The notes: a model not told the origin generated them from the letters alone. Positions 15,574 through 24,632 are shown, counted from the first letter of the stretch. The stretch: 64,000 nt of DNA from Halomonas sp. SpR1 (GCF_031010175.1 NZ_JAUAMB010000018.1:27925-91924), one strand, 5' to 3'. Numbers and translations are program-made.

Positions 15574-15681
15574 GGCATGGCCTCTCACAGAGTCGCCATG
15601 CCCGTGCCGCTTCACCCCTTTTTTCATAAACCGCATTGGCACTGCGCTTGGAGGCGGCACGCCGTAACCATGGAGGTCATC

Positions 15682-15834
15682 ATGCAAGAACAGCCCCTAT
15701 TACCCATTACCAAGCAACAGAGCCGCGTTATTAACGATGAGCGAGGCTCATCACGTTATAAGCGGCGCCGTGATATCGACCAATGGCTAACCGAACGAAA
15801 GCTAAAGCGTGAGCTGCGGGAAGTTTGGGAATAA
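15682..15834 (+). CDS. Small basic protein (50 aa)
   Basis: A 50-residue protein follows GGAGGTCATC. Its end, YKRRRDIDQWLTERKLKREL, resembles the short RRxIEDWxExxxLRxEL pattern of PA3496-like small proteins in pseudomonads; the resemblance is weak. First gene of the recombination operon. Confidence 0.5.
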   Translation: MQEQPLLPITKQQSRVINDERGSSRYKRRRDIDQWLTERKLKRELREVWE

Positions 15835-15888
15835 CAGCACACCTCCTCACCCTTCACCAGCAACACCTCTTAACCACGGTAACCCGCC

Positions 15889-16092
15889 ATGAACGCAATA
15901 AACATTGAGCAGCGCGCTCAGCGACGCGCCAAGGGCTTTGCTGTGGGTCAATACCCCACACTGGCAAGCCGCCCTTTCCAGCCTGACTTAAACGACCCCA
16001 TCGACCGAGCCAACGCAATGCGCATGGAAGCCTATGCAAGCCGCCGTGCAGGCACTGCTAAGCCGTTGTTGCAGATTTGGAGGGCGCCATGA
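15889..16092 (+). CDS. Hypothetical small protein (67 aa)
   Basis: A 67-residue basic frame, MNAINIEQRAQRRAKGFAVG onward, with no recognised domain. Its end overlaps the next start by four bases, supporting translation within the operon. Confidence 0.5.
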   Translation: MNAINIEQRAQRRAKGFAVGQYPTLASRPFQPDLNDPIDRANAMRMEAYASRRAGTAKPLLQIWRAP

Positions 16093-16373
16093 AACGCGAA
16101 ATTCAAATTCAGCTCCGCGCCGAGTCGATCACCGAAGCCATTCACGACGGCGATCCTGAAGGCGTAGCCAAGTTTGCCACTTATCTGGATGAAGTCGGCG
16201 ACCTCACCAGCGCAGTAGATGAACTCACGGCTCAAACCGCCGTCGCGGATATGGTCGAGGCCTATATCCAGCCGCTATCAGGCCAGCGGGTGCTGTACGC
16301 CTGGGCCAAAGACGTTGCCGAAGATGAGCAACGGGAACTGGAAGAAAACGAAGCCGAAAGGAGAGCCGCATGA
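16089..16373 (+). CDS. Hypothetical acidic protein (94 aa)
   Basis: The ATG at 16089 (ATGAAACGCG, preceded by GGAGGGCGCC) is preferred over an upstream TTG. The protein is helical and acidic at its C-terminus (EDEQRELEENEAERR). It overlaps genes on both sides by four bases. No known family. Confidence 0.55.
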   Translation: MKREIQIQLRAESITEAIHDGDPEGVAKFATYLDEVGDLTSAVDELTAQTAVADMVEAYIQPLSGQRVLYAWAKDVAEDEQRELEENEAERRAA

Positions 16374-16660
16374 GCGACTGGCGAACAACAGGCAAAGCTG
16401 GCTGGGACGAAAATACAGGCAACGCGGTTTATCACGTCACGAAGGGCGGCAAGCGACTGAACTGGCGCGATCACATTGAGCTTGAGCGAATGCTAGTTGC
16501 CGCCCAGGAGCATCACGAAAGCGCCGAGCGTATGGCGAAAGCCCTTTCAGAGTTAACCGTTCAGTTGGTCGCCAGCTGCCAAGACGGCATGACAGAGCTT
16601 TCAGAGCCCTTTTGCGAGGCTCGCGAAGCGCTAGACGAATGGCGAGCGCTCAATCAATAA
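16370..16660 (+). CDS. Hypothetical protein (96 aa)
   Basis: A 96-residue protein beginning MSDWRTTGKAGWDENTGNAV, then a long predicted helix. Four-base overlap with the preceding gene. No recognised domain; phage early-operon context. Confidence 0.5.
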   Translation: MSDWRTTGKAGWDENTGNAVYHVTKGGKRLNWRDHIELERMLVAAQEHHESAERMAKALSELTVQLVASCQDGMTELSEPFCEAREALDEWRALNQ

Positions 16661-16735
16661 AAAGGCCCGCTTCCTGCGGACACAGGGAGCGAGCCATTGA
16701 TCAACGTCGAGATAGATCGTTAAGGAGTATAAACC

Positions 16736-17590
16736 ATGACACCCACCAGCGAGAAGCCGCGCATCCGCGTGCCTTCCGGGCGCTATCGCGTGGTCGATAG
16801 CGCCGACCACTTAGCGCTGTGGCGTGAAGTCGAAAAGACGCCGACCACGGCCGTTAAAGAAGCCAACGTGGATGGCCAGCAAATCACCACGCTGGATGCC
16901 ATGTACGTCATCGAGCAAGCCACCAAGCTATTCGGCCCCATGGGCATCGGTTGGGGCTACCGCATCGAAGATGAGCGCTACGACATCGGCGCTCCCGTTT
17001 TAGGCACTAAAGGCGAGCTAATCGCCCACGAGCAAACCCACACTATTCGCCTGGCACTCTGGTACCGCTGGCACGGCGAGCATGGCGAAGTTACTCAGTT
17101 TGGCCATACCCGCGCTGTTTATCGCACCGGTACCGGCAAATGGAAAACCGATGGCGAAGCACCTAAAAAGTCGGTGACCGACGCCATCAAGAAATGCCTA
17201 TCGCTCCTAGGCTTCGCCGCTGACGTTTATTACGGCCGCTTCGATAATCAGGATTACATCCAGGCCCAACAGGCCGCGACACGTATCGCAGTGGCAGAAG
17301 ATAAAGACGCCGAAATTGAGAGGTACCGCCAGGAGTATGCGGACTGGCTCAAGCGAGAGTGCGGCACCCTACGTGACAAGATCCCCCACCCCAAAAGCAT
17401 TGAGCTAGCCGCTGACGGCATTCTCAGCCGCTTACCGGACAAAGCCAGCATGGCCCGTGTTGAGCCTGACAAAGGCCAACAAATGATCATCAAGGCCAGG
17501 GACGAAGGCATTGCCCGCGTATATGCCGCGCAGGAAAAAGCCAAACAGGAAAAAGCTCAGCAACTCCAAGAGGAAACGACCCATGACTAA
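16736..17590 (+). CDS. Rad52-superfamily-like single-strand annealing protein
   Basis: The first 180 residues carry a pattern of phage annealing proteins: FGPMGIGWGYRI, a LALWYRWHGEHGEVTQFG strand pair, then KWKTDGEAPKKSVTDAIKKC and LSLLGFAADVYYGRFDN. These are the conserved core helices of Rad52-like single-strand annealing proteins in phages. The C-terminus is a charged coiled tail. It would anneal complementary strands during phage recombination. Position upstream of an SSB gene in the same operon fits. The precise subfamily (Sak-type or other) cannot be settled by eye. Confidence 0.65.
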   Translation: MTPTSEKPRIRVPSGRYRVVDSADHLALWREVEKTPTTAVKEANVDGQQITTLDAMYVIEQATKLFGPMGIGWGYRIEDERYDIGAPVLGTKGELIAHEQTHTIRLALWYRWHGEHGEVTQFGHTRAVYRTGTGKWKTDGEAPKKSVTDAIKKCLSLLGFAADVYYGRFDNQDYIQAQQAATRIAVAEDKDAEIERYRQEYADWLKRECGTLRDKIPHPKSIELAADGILSRLPDKASMARVEPDKGQQMIIKARDEGIARVYAAQEKAKQEKAQQLQEETTHD

Positions 17591-18515
17591 CGCAGCCCCC
17601 AACACCGACTACAAAGGCGAACTGGTAAAACTGGATGCCGTTGAACAGGCCCTGGTAGGGCTGCGAGAGCAATACGGCACCGTGCCCAATGTGCAGACTA
17701 AAGAAGGTTACGCCCTCTGCAAGAAAGGCATCAAAGAGCTAACCACCTACCGAACCAGCACTGAAAAGTTGCGCAAGGAAATCACAAAGCCCCACCGCGA
17801 CTTTATCGACCGTGTAAACGGCTACGGCAAAGACCTGGTGGAGAAGCTGCAGGCGATTGAACAGCCACTGAAAGATGCCAAACAGCACGAAGACGAGCGC
17901 GCCGAACGTGAGAAGCAACAGCGCATCGCCAAGCTACGCGAGCGTATCAACGTCGAAATCTGGAGTTTCTTGGATACCGCTGAGGGGCTGGATTCCACTG
18001 GCCTCGCCGAGCTACACGATGCAGCCGTAGCGATTGATACCGATGGCTACTTTGATTTGACCAATGAGGCCGAGGACGCCAAAGCTGAAGTATTGAAGCG
18101 GATCAGTGAGCAGCACTGCCAAATCCTGGAGAAAGAACGCCTAGCCGCCGAGCAGGCCGAGGTAGAAGCCGAACGCCGCCGCCTTCGGGAAGAGGACGAA
18201 CGTCGCGAAGCCGAGCGCAAAGAGCTGGAAGAGCTACGCCGCTTCAAAGCGGAACAGGAAAACAAGCGCAATCCTCCGCCAGCCCCGGCGCCCCAACCAA
18301 CGCCGGAACCAGAACCACTACCCGCCGCTGCCGAGCGAATAGAGCCCGAGTGGATAGGCACGGATCTAGCTCAAGAGCCGGAAACGGTCACCATAAGCCG
18401 CGCTGAATACGACCAGCTGCTGGCCGATCAAGCCAAGCTGCGTGCTCTGGAACTTGAGGGTGTGAAAAAATGGAATGGATATCAAAAAGCTATTAGGCAG
18501 CTTATGGCTGCCTAA
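17583..18515 (+). CDS. Coiled-coil phage protein (DUF1351-like)
   Basis: The ATG at 17583 overlaps the end of the annealing-protein gene. The 310-residue product has long charged helices (residues about 60-260, including a Glu/Arg-rich heptad region such as EAERRRLREEDERREAERKE), a proline-rich linker (PPPAPAPQPTPEPEPLP), and a short C-terminal helical part. The N-terminal pattern resembles phage DUF1351 proteins that accompany recombinases. Function unknown, possibly a recombinase partner. Confidence 0.6.
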   Translation: MTNAAPNTDYKGELVKLDAVEQALVGLREQYGTVPNVQTKEGYALCKKGIKELTTYRTSTEKLRKEITKPHRDFIDRVNGYGKDLVEKLQAIEQPLKDAKQHEDERAEREKQQRIAKLRERINVEIWSFLDTAEGLDSTGLAELHDAAVAIDTDGYFDLTNEAEDAKAEVLKRISEQHCQILEKERLAAEQAEVEAERRRLREEDERREAERKELEELRRFKAEQENKRNPPPAPAPQPTPEPEPLPAAAERIEPEWIGTDLAQEPETVTISRAEYDQLLADQAKLRALELEGVKKWNGYQKAIRQLMAA

Positions 18516-18525
18516 TAGGGTTAAC

Positions 18526-18708
18526 TCAACCTTCGTCTTTCTTTAAGGGCTGGTCAGTGGTGAATTCTACAATAGTGTTCACTGGATGTGCGCCCAAAAC
18601 ATTCCCAGGCCCATCATATACGACGTACTTAGAACCCTCTTTTGCCACTTTTTCAGCTTTTGGATAGCTGAAGTACTCATCTTCGTTGTTTCTAAATGTA
18701 GCACCCAT
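18526..18708 (-). CDS. Hypothetical small protein (60 aa), opposite strand
   Basis: A 60-residue acidic protein on the minus strand in a gap of the plus-strand operon. No strong ribosome site and no known family; it may be a moron-type gene. Weak support. Confidence 0.4.
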   Translation of the reverse strand: MGATFRNNEDEYFSYPKAEKVAKEGSKYVVYDGPGNVLGAHPVNTIVEFTTDQPLKKDEG

Positions 18709-18807
18709 ATTAACGCCCCATCACCAGTTATTAGTAGAAAGCCCGTTCCATAAATTAAATGGGCAGCGCAATTTAGACAAGCTCAATTCTTAATGAGGTA
18801 TCTCACA

Positions 18808-19167
18808 ATGTCACATCCTACCGATGTGACCAAGTTCATCGAGGACTTGGACGGCGGCGTATTGGCTGAACGCCTGGGTAAAGTCCTTAGCCACGCAGCA
18901 GCATCGGCGACGGACAACCCGAAAAATAAAGCCAAAGTATCAATTGACCTGACAGTCGAGAACGTTGACTCCGTCAGCCGGGTCGGCATCACCCACAAGC
19001 TGGCCTTCAAGATTCCGACCGAACACGGCACACAGTCGGAAGAACACACCACCGAAACGGTCATGTGCGTGAACACCGGCGGCGAAATGACGCTGGAACC
19101 CAAGAACCAGTTCGACATGATCGGCCACCCCTACCGTGATAAAAATCCGTACCAGGAGAAGCACTAA
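18808..19167 (+). CDS. Hypothetical phage protein (119 aa)
   Basis: The ATG at 18808 is preferred (MSHPTDVTKFIEDLDGGVLA). The product is a mixed alpha/beta acidic protein with a segment VSIDLTVENVDSVSRVGITH. Its stop overlaps the next gene's start, so the two are coupled, as usually seen for the partner of YfdQ-like proteins. Confidence 0.6.
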   Translation: MSHPTDVTKFIEDLDGGVLAERLGKVLSHAAASATDNPKNKAKVSIDLTVENVDSVSRVGITHKLAFKIPTEHGTQSEEHTTETVMCVNTGGEMTLEPKNQFDMIGHPYRDKNPYQEKH

Positions 19168-19967
19168 TGTCTTTGACCAAAGAAGCCCTGCAGCATATTG
19201 AAGCCAGTCACAATACCGGCACCGAAGCCGCCGAAGGTCACGCGCTGATCGTCGGCGACAACTTCAAGCTGGTGGATATGGAGAAGTACCAAGACCAGCG
19301 CCGCCGCTTTCGTGGGCAATTCAAAACCAAGGGGCTGAAAGATGTTATTGCCTACGTAGCAGGTCGCCATAGTGAAGCGCCGGTATTTATCGACCGCGAC
19401 GCCATGGCGTCATGCTCTTATCTGGATATCGGCATTACTGAGCACCCTGGCCACTGCGATCATTCTGCAACATTGAATCTGCCTAAAACGCCAGAATTCA
19501 CCGCTTACCTACACGCCGACGGCTGCACCTTCGACAAGGAGGAAATGGTCGAGCTGATAGAAGATTGGGGCCATCTGATTGCGTTTGAAAACAGCAAAGG
19601 AGAAGCACTGGAGCGTAGCAAGGTAATTCACGCCTTCCGGAAAGTCAGCCTAGAAGATCTCACCAACATTGAGAGCGAAAAGCAGGAGCATTCCAGTCGA
19701 GTTGGCGTCATGAACAGCGTCACCGTAAAGAACGCCGAACGCTTGCCTGCCGTTATCTACTGGAAGCTAACACCCTACGAGGGCTTAACAGAGCGCACGC
19801 TGGCAATGCGCGTATCCAGCAAGACCAAAGGCGGGCCATCGTTTGGCTTACGCGCTATCGCACTGGATGCAGCCAAAGAAGAGATCGCCGCCGAGTTCGC
19901 CAAGCTGGTGACGGACGGCTTGCCAGAGAGCGAGTGCTTGTTAGGTACTTTTACCCCATGGAAATAA
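19167..19967 (+). CDS. YfdQ-like (DUF2303) phage protein
   Basis: A 266-residue protein with the DUF2303/YfdQ layout: an N-terminal helical part, FKTKGLKDVIAYVAGR, a central FTAYLHADGCTFDKEEMVEL block and a C-terminal RTLAMRVSSKTKGG... region. YfdQ is encoded by E. coli prophage CPS-53 and relatives lie in early recombination operons. Biochemical role unknown. Confidence 0.75.
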   Translation: MSLTKEALQHIEASHNTGTEAAEGHALIVGDNFKLVDMEKYQDQRRRFRGQFKTKGLKDVIAYVAGRHSEAPVFIDRDAMASCSYLDIGITEHPGHCDHSATLNLPKTPEFTAYLHADGCTFDKEEMVELIEDWGHLIAFENSKGEALERSKVIHAFRKVSLEDLTNIESEKQEHSSRVGVMNSVTVKNAERLPAVIYWKLTPYEGLTERTLAMRVSSKTKGGPSFGLRAIALDAAKEEIAAEFAKLVTDGLPESECLLGTFTPWK

Positions 19968-19975
19968 GGGGCTAT

Positions 19976-20146
19976 TTAATAGCCCCGGTCTGCATGAAAT
20001 ACGAATTTTATTTGGTTAGCGCTCGTGACGAACGCCTCCAGTGTGCTCATGTACGAACTTGTAGGAACCATATTAATCAAGACTGCAGTAACGACAGTGG
20101 ATATACCTTTGACTAAATTAACAGTCCAACGTTTTGCTTCAAACAT
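19976..20146 (-). CDS. Small membrane protein (56 aa), opposite strand
   Basis: The ATG at 20146 follows AAGGAGGGTAACATC, a very strong ribosome site, and gives MFEAKRWTVNLVKGISTVVT with one hydrophobic helix. A longer upstream frame to 20281 exists, also hydrophobic, but has no comparable site. Minus strand in the middle of a plus-strand operon suggests an independently expressed accessory gene, for example an exclusion-type or toxin-like peptide; that is inference. Confidence 0.5.
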   Translation of the reverse strand: MFEAKRWTVNLVKGISTVVTAVLINMVPTSSYMSTLEAFVTSANQIKFVFHADRGY

Positions 20147-20344
20147 GATGTTACCCTCCTTGCCGTGGCTAATACTCAGCTTTTTCGACTCTATAACAAT
20201 TTGAAAAACTACTAAGAAAAACGCTACGAGCAGAATGATAGGTACCAACAAGTTCGCAATTGGAAGAGCAGCAACCGCCAAATAAAACTCTTACCTTTAT
20301 ATGTGGGGACACCTCCAGCTTTTTCAATACCGCGGAGAAATAAA

Positions 20345-20884
20345 ATGTCGAGAGGCGTCAATAAAGTAATCTTGATTGGCAACCTGGGCCAAGACCCAGA
20401 AGTACGCTTTACTCAAGGCGGTACCACTGTCGCCAATCTCAACATTGCCACCAGTGACAGCTGGCTAGACCGCAATAGTGGCCAGCGACAAGAACGAACC
20501 GAGTGGCATCGAGTCATCTTATTCAAGAAAACGGCAGAGATTGCCCAGCAGTACCTGCGCAAAGGCTCAAAGGTCTACATCGAAGGGCGCCTGCAAACAC
20601 GTAAATGGCAAGACCAGAGCGGGCAAGATCGTTACACCACTGAAATCGTCGCTAACGATATGCAAATGCTGGATAGCGGTGGTCAGCAGCAGGCTCCACA
20701 GCACGGCGGGTACCAGCAACCGCCTCATAATCAGCAGCGCGGTGCCTACCAACAGACGCCGCCGAATAATTTGAGATACGGTGCCCAGCAGCACCAGGGC
20801 CAGCGGCCTCCACAAAGGCAACAGCCGTATGAAGCTCCCGATCCCGCTCAATACGATGACTTCAACGACGAAATCCCGTTCTAG
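20345..20884 (+). CDS. ssb: Single-stranded DNA-binding protein
   Basis: A 179-residue SSB: the OB fold starts [20 protein letters not shown] and includes [35 protein letters not shown]; the tail is Gln/Pro-rich and ends in DDFNDEIPF, the acidic tip that binds repair and replication proteins. This is an element-encoded copy, expected to work with the annealing protein and replication genes. ATG at 20345 fits all bacterial SSB starts. Confidence 0.93.
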   Translation: MSRGVNKVILIGNLGQDPEVRFTQGGTTVANLNIATSDSWLDRNSGQRQERTEWHRVILFKKTAEIAQQYLRKGSKVYIEGRLQTRKWQDQSGQDRYTTEIVANDMQMLDSGGQQQAPQHGGYQQPPHNQQRGAYQQTPPNNLRYGAQQHQGQRPPQRQQPYEAPDPAQYDDFNDEIPF

Positions 20885-20887
20885 CGT

Positions 20888-21163
20888 ATGGAAATAAACA
20901 TGGCATACGAGAAAATTTTTAACGGCAATGGCGACACTTTTTCAGCAAAACATGAAGCCGAGAAATGGCTGCGCGATAACGGCTACAGCGTCGGCTCATC
21001 GTGTGTCGGTCACCCGCAAGGCGTGCTGCAAGGTGAGGACATTTGCATCGCCAAGATGAAGAACCTTACCAAAAGCGAGATCAAACAGCTTGACGGCCTT
21101 CTCTATGCAGGCAGTGATGGTGATGGCCGGCTAGTGCTGAAAGAAGCGCCAAGCGAAGCCTGA
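20888..21163 (+). CDS. Hypothetical small phage protein (91 aa)
   Basis: A frame starting three bases after the ssb stop; an alternative ATG at 20900 gives MAYEKIFNGNGDTFSAKHEA. No recognised domain. A duplex-binding or DNA-mimic function cannot be judged from sequence. Confidence 0.5.
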   Translation: MEINMAYEKIFNGNGDTFSAKHEAEKWLRDNGYSVGSSCVGHPQGVLQGEDICIAKMKNLTKSEIKQLDGLLYAGSDGDGRLVLKEAPSEA

Positions 21164-21255
21164 CGCCCAGCTTGGAGCTTTTATCTGGGAGTTGGCCTAC
21201 TCTAAGCAAGCTAAGATAGTCTTGCCTGACACAGATTCAGCTGCAAAGAGGTGTG

Positions 21256-21684
21256 ATGATGACAATAATCGCGTGGTGGGGCGCGGTACTATCTACAATT
21301 CTGGCTCTCATTAAGTTTTACGAAATGTGGATAGCCCGGTTTAGAGTCGATATCGGGTGTAACTTTACTAGCCTTTCCGACTTGGGTAATAAAGTTATAA
21401 TAAGGAACCTTACAAACAAGCCGTTCATCTTAACCTACTGGAAACTTGTTTGGCGAAAGGGAGCTTGGCCTTTCCATAAGGATACGTATATCAGCGCGCC
21501 GGATGAGTTCTTTTCCGATATTCGAATCAACCCCTGCTCAAGTCATGAACTCTCTTTCACTGAAATCGAGCATTTCGACACTAGTTATAAAGAAGGTCGA
21601 GGAAGAAGAATTCTAATAGAGCTGCATATAGCGGGCAGGTTGAGATTTATGAAGAAAGTTTATGATGCCAAAAAATTAGCTTAG
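21256..21684 (+). CDS. Membrane-anchored hypothetical protein
   Basis: The first 25 residues are a hydrophobic helix (MTIIAWWGAVLSTILALIKF) and the rest is soluble and strand-rich. GAGGTGTGATG lies at the start. No known family. It interrupts the DNA-metabolism genes, so it may be an accessory (moron) gene. Confidence 0.5.
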   Translation: MMTIIAWWGAVLSTILALIKFYEMWIARFRVDIGCNFTSLSDLGNKVIIRNLTNKPFILTYWKLVWRKGAWPFHKDTYISAPDEFFSDIRINPCSSHELSFTEIEHFDTSYKEGRGRRILIELHIAGRLRFMKKVYDAKKLA

Positions 21685-21707
21685 CCTCTTAGAATTTATG
21701 AAATTTG

Positions 21708-21801
21708 TGCCACCCGCGCGGTGGCTTTTTAGCCTTGGCACCAACATCAAGCCAAGCGACTGCAATATTACTAGCCCCGCCAATGTGTGGGGCTTCTTTT
21801 T
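21708..21801 (+). terminator. Two successive terminator-like hairpins
   Basis: GCCACC-CGC-GCGGTGGC-type hairpin at 21708-21731 ends in TTTTT, and CCCC...GGGG near 21775-21801 ends in CTTCTTTTT. Both precede the cytosine methyltransferase start at 21812, so they separate it from upstream genes or regulate read-through. Confidence 0.6.
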
Positions 21802-21811
21802 GGGAAAAACG

Positions 21812-23497
21812 ATGATATCGCACCAGTCAATTTGCCACTTCCACCTGTTCTGCGGCCTTGGCGGCGGCGCACTCGGTTTCAACCGAGGTCATGCCCGCGT
21901 AGGAAATACAGAAGCGAAGTTCCAATGCTTAGGCGGCATCGATGTGGATCCAGCCGCTATCGCTGACTTTCAGCGGCTCACCGGCACCCCTGGCACAGTG
22001 CTGGATATGTTCAGCCGCGACCAATACAGCGCCTTTCATGGGCGCGAGCCGCCCAGCGACTGGAAGGAAGCCACCCCGGCCGATATCCAAGCCGCGGCAG
22101 GCAACCAGCGTCCTAACATCATCTTTCTTAGTGCTCCATGCAAAGGGTTTAGTGGCCTGCTCTCGCAAACACGCAGCACCACACCGAAATATCAGGCGCT
22201 GAACCAGCTCACGGTTCGTGGCATGTGGCTAGCACTGGAAGCCTGGGCTGATGATCCGCCAGAGCTGATCATTTTCGAGAATGTGCCACGTATCGCCAGC
22301 CGTGGCCGCGAGCTGCTGAATAAAGTCACCAGCATGCTCCAGTGCTATGGGTATCACGTTGCCGAAACCACCCACGATTGCGGCGAGATCGGCCATTTAG
22401 CGCAGTCACGCAAGCGCTTTCTGTTAGTGGCACGCCATGCAGAGAAGGTACCGCCCTTTCTTTATGAGACCATTAAGCGACCACTACGCGCCGTGGGAGA
22501 TGTGCTTGGTCAAATGCCGTTGCCTGGTGATGAGTTGGCCGGGCCAATGCACCGTGTGCCCCGCTTGCAGTGGAAAACGTGGGTACGGCTGGCGTTTGTT
22601 GAGGCCGGTAGCGATTGGCGATCACTTAATAAGCTAGCGGTCGAGGATGGCTACCTCAGTGACTACCTCATCGTGCCGGAATACCGGTCTGGCTACATGG
22701 GCGTAAATCAGTGGCACCAACCCATGGGCACCGTAGCCGGACGCAGCACACCAACAAACGGCGCGTTCAGCATCGCAGATCCCCGCTTCAATCAATCCGC
22801 CAAGTGGAAGGATGGGCAGGCCTACGGCATTCGGCGGTGGGATGGCCCTACCGGGGCTATTACGGGCCAGCAGTCGCCCGGGCAAGTCGCTTTTGCTGTC
22901 GCTGATCCACGTCGCAAAGGGCCCACCTACGGCAAGTACGCTATCACGCCGTGGGATAAATCCACCGGCACCGTCATTTCAGTTAGCACGACTGGCCAAG
23001 GAGCATTTGGTGTCGCTGATCCGCGACCAGGCTTGAGCCGTTCAAAAGGCGACCATTATCTAACCGCAGGACACTATGGCGTAGTGCCTTGGAATTCATC
23101 ATGCGGCGCTGTCTCCGCATCCGCTGGCCACGACAACGGCAGCTGGTCGGTGGCCGACCCACGACTACCTGAGCCCAACGAGAAGCTGGTGGCGGTTATC
23201 CGCTCACTGGATGGCACTTGGCACCGTCCTTTCACCACGTTCGAGCTTGCCGCGCTACAAGGCTTAGTCGATCCCGGCGAACACTTAGAACTTGAAGGGT
23301 TAAGCGACAGCGCTTGGCGTGAGCGCATTGGTAATGCCGTGCCAGGCCCTGCTGCTGAGGCAATGGCAAACGTGATCGGTACCACATTGCTGTTGGCATG
23401 GTCTGGCGAAACCTTCGCCTTGGGCAACACGCCTATTTGGGTGCGCAAAGTCGCAGCCAGTTTATCGATTCATCAGCCGAGCCCTACCATCAACTAA
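21812..23497 (+). CDS. C5-cytosine DNA methyltransferase with four-fold repeat
   Basis: The 561-residue protein has motif I FCGLGGGALGF (residues 13-23), motif IV SAPCKGFSG with catalytic Cys110, motif VI FENVPR, motif VIII QSRKRFLLV and motif X RIGNAVPG near the C-terminus. Between motifs VIII and IX-X, where the target-recognition region lies, four copies of about 35-50 residues share a W-x-x-P/S-x-G-(T/A)-(V/I)...(V/I)ADPR pattern (ADPR ends near 21812-frame residues 315, 360, 400 and 450). The start is the ATG at 21812, after the hairpins. No matching nuclease gene is beside it, so it may protect the element or regulate genes. Confidence 0.88.
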   Translation: MISHQSICHFHLFCGLGGGALGFNRGHARVGNTEAKFQCLGGIDVDPAAIADFQRLTGTPGTVLDMFSRDQYSAFHGREPPSDWKEATPADIQAAAGNQRPNIIFLSAPCKGFSGLLSQTRSTTPKYQALNQLTVRGMWLALEAWADDPPELIIFENVPRIASRGRELLNKVTSMLQCYGYHVAETTHDCGEIGHLAQSRKRFLLVARHAEKVPPFLYETIKRPLRAVGDVLGQMPLPGDELAGPMHRVPRLQWKTWVRLAFVEAGSDWRSLNKLAVEDGYLSDYLIVPEYRSGYMGVNQWHQPMGTVAGRSTPTNGAFSIADPRFNQSAKWKDGQAYGIRRWDGPTGAITGQQSPGQVAFAVADPRRKGPTYGKYAITPWDKSTGTVISVSTTGQGAFGVADPRPGLSRSKGDHYLTAGHYGVVPWNSSCGAVSASAGHDNGSWSVADPRLPEPNEKLVAVIRSLDGTWHRPFTTFELAALQGLVDPGEHLELEGLSDSAWRERIGNAVPGPAAEAMANVIGTTLLLAWSGETFALGNTPIWVRKVAASLSIHQPSPTIN

Positions 23498-23523
23498 AAA
23501 GTGAGAACTTTGCGAGGTGAAAT

Positions 23524-23958
23524 ATGAAGCTCAACATCACAACTCACATCATTGGCGATGACGAAAACGATCAGCGTCCACTCATGGCAGGCGGAAAGAT
23601 AGAAACCGCTAGCGCCTTGGGTGATTTAAAAGCCGAAGTGATGGAAGGAGCGCATAAAGGTCGCGTGATTGAGGCTTTTGCTTGGTTCGCTTGCGATGAT
23701 GAGAGCGCGCGCATCCATATTACTGAGGTATCCACCGGCCACCGCCTAGAAGTAATTGAAGCTATCGCATTAATCAACGGCAAACCTTGCAGCGCTGCCA
23801 ATCTTCCCAATGGGGCCTTACGGGATTTGGTACCCAACTTTATGGAAGTCGCCAAAAAAGCAGGCTTCTATCGATTCGCTCAAGCTGACGATGAAAAGGC
23901 AGTGGCACTGTTTGAGTGCCTAGATAACCTGCCAAAGATTAAACAGCTGGTTCACTAA
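23524..23958 (+). CDS. Hypothetical protein (144 aa)
   Basis: A 144-residue protein following GCGAGGTGAAAT. It contains KIETASALGDLKAEVMEGAH and a central FAWFACDDESARIHI strand region. No named family. It follows the methyltransferase by 26 bp in the same operon. Confidence 0.55.
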   Translation: MKLNITTHIIGDDENDQRPLMAGGKIETASALGDLKAEVMEGAHKGRVIEAFAWFACDDESARIHITEVSTGHRLEVIEAIALINGKPCSAANLPNGALRDLVPNFMEVAKKAGFYRFAQADDEKAVALFECLDNLPKIKQLVH

Positions 23959-24096
23959 TGGCATAGATTCGACCGGCACCTAGAGCCTGGGCAACGCTCA
24001 CTAATCGGCCCAAGAAAAGGCCATTACATCATTAAAAGAGAGTCTCATGGCAAGAAGCATTGAAAGCCGAAACTGATAAGTTATGAGGATAGCGGT

Positions 24097-24213
24097 ATGT
24101 TCACTTTTGAATTTGAACGTTATAGAAACGGCGTAAAAATGGCGCAAGGGGTTCAGGTTGCAAGAGCCAGTAGCTTTCAAGCGGGAGCACCCGCGCTGGG
24201 AGGATCGGCATGA
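24097..24213 (+). CDS. Small protein (38 aa)
   Basis: MFTFEFERYRNGVKMAQGVQ continues to a stop overlapping the next start (ATGA at 24210). The four-base overlap supports translation. No family assigned. A shorter peptide at 24046 (MARSIESRN) just upstream is too short to judge. Confidence 0.45.
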   Translation: MFTFEFERYRNGVKMAQGVQVARASSFQAGAPALGGSA

Positions 24214-24632
24214 CTCAACGACTCGACTACATCGTACGCAAGGCCATCAATGGTGCTGATGAAACCATCATGGACGCGCTGATCAATTCGCTCAGTATCA
24301 GTGAGCGCTGCTATGTCGCACTGGCTGCCAACCGCGAAGATTGGTTGCCCGACACCTACGACACCCTGGCCGCTTGGCATCGTCTCGACGACGATTGGAA
24401 GCTCGGACTGTGCCACTGGCGAGATTGGCCAGAAGAGTGGGTGGTAGAAAGAGAGAACGAACTGAATATGGCCCGACTGTCCATGGCGCTTGATGCCGCT
24501 GGTATCCCCGTCAGCACCCTGCCTGGCGCTGAAGCCATTATCGAACGCCTTCAATATCTCATCGAAGAGCGTGACAGGTTGCGCCTAGTGCTGGATGGCG
24601 TTGTCGGTCAGGAGGAGGCCCGTCATGACTGA
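24210..24632 (+). CDS. Hypothetical protein (140 aa)
   Basis: A soluble, mostly helical protein beginning MTQRLDYIVRKAINGADETI. Overlaps the previous gene by four bases and the excisionase gene by eight. No known domain. Its position immediately before the excisionase suggests a phage accessory role. Confidence 0.5.
   Translation: MTQRLDYIVRKAINGADETIMDALINSLSISERCYVALAANREDWLPDTYDTLAAWHRLDDDWKLGLCHWRDWPEEWVVERENELNMARLSMALDAAGIPVSTLPGAEAIIERLQYLIEERDRLRLVLDGVVGQEEARHD

Larger units (their letters stand above)
15118..15681. ncRNA. Structured leader region before the early recombination operon
   Basis: This 564-bp region has no convincing protein gene. It contains a promoter and operator (15165-15240), then about 330 bp rich in inverted repeats, including a perfect 8-bp stem GGTATGCC/GGCATACC (15487-15510) and a CGGGAAA/TTTTCCG hairpin near 15460, and a terminator (15549-15573). 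The next gene starts at 15682. The arrangement fits a transcribed leader that either is a small RNA or controls read-through by antitermination. A 109-codon minus-strand frame (15118-15447) is an unlikely alternative. Confidence 0.4.
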
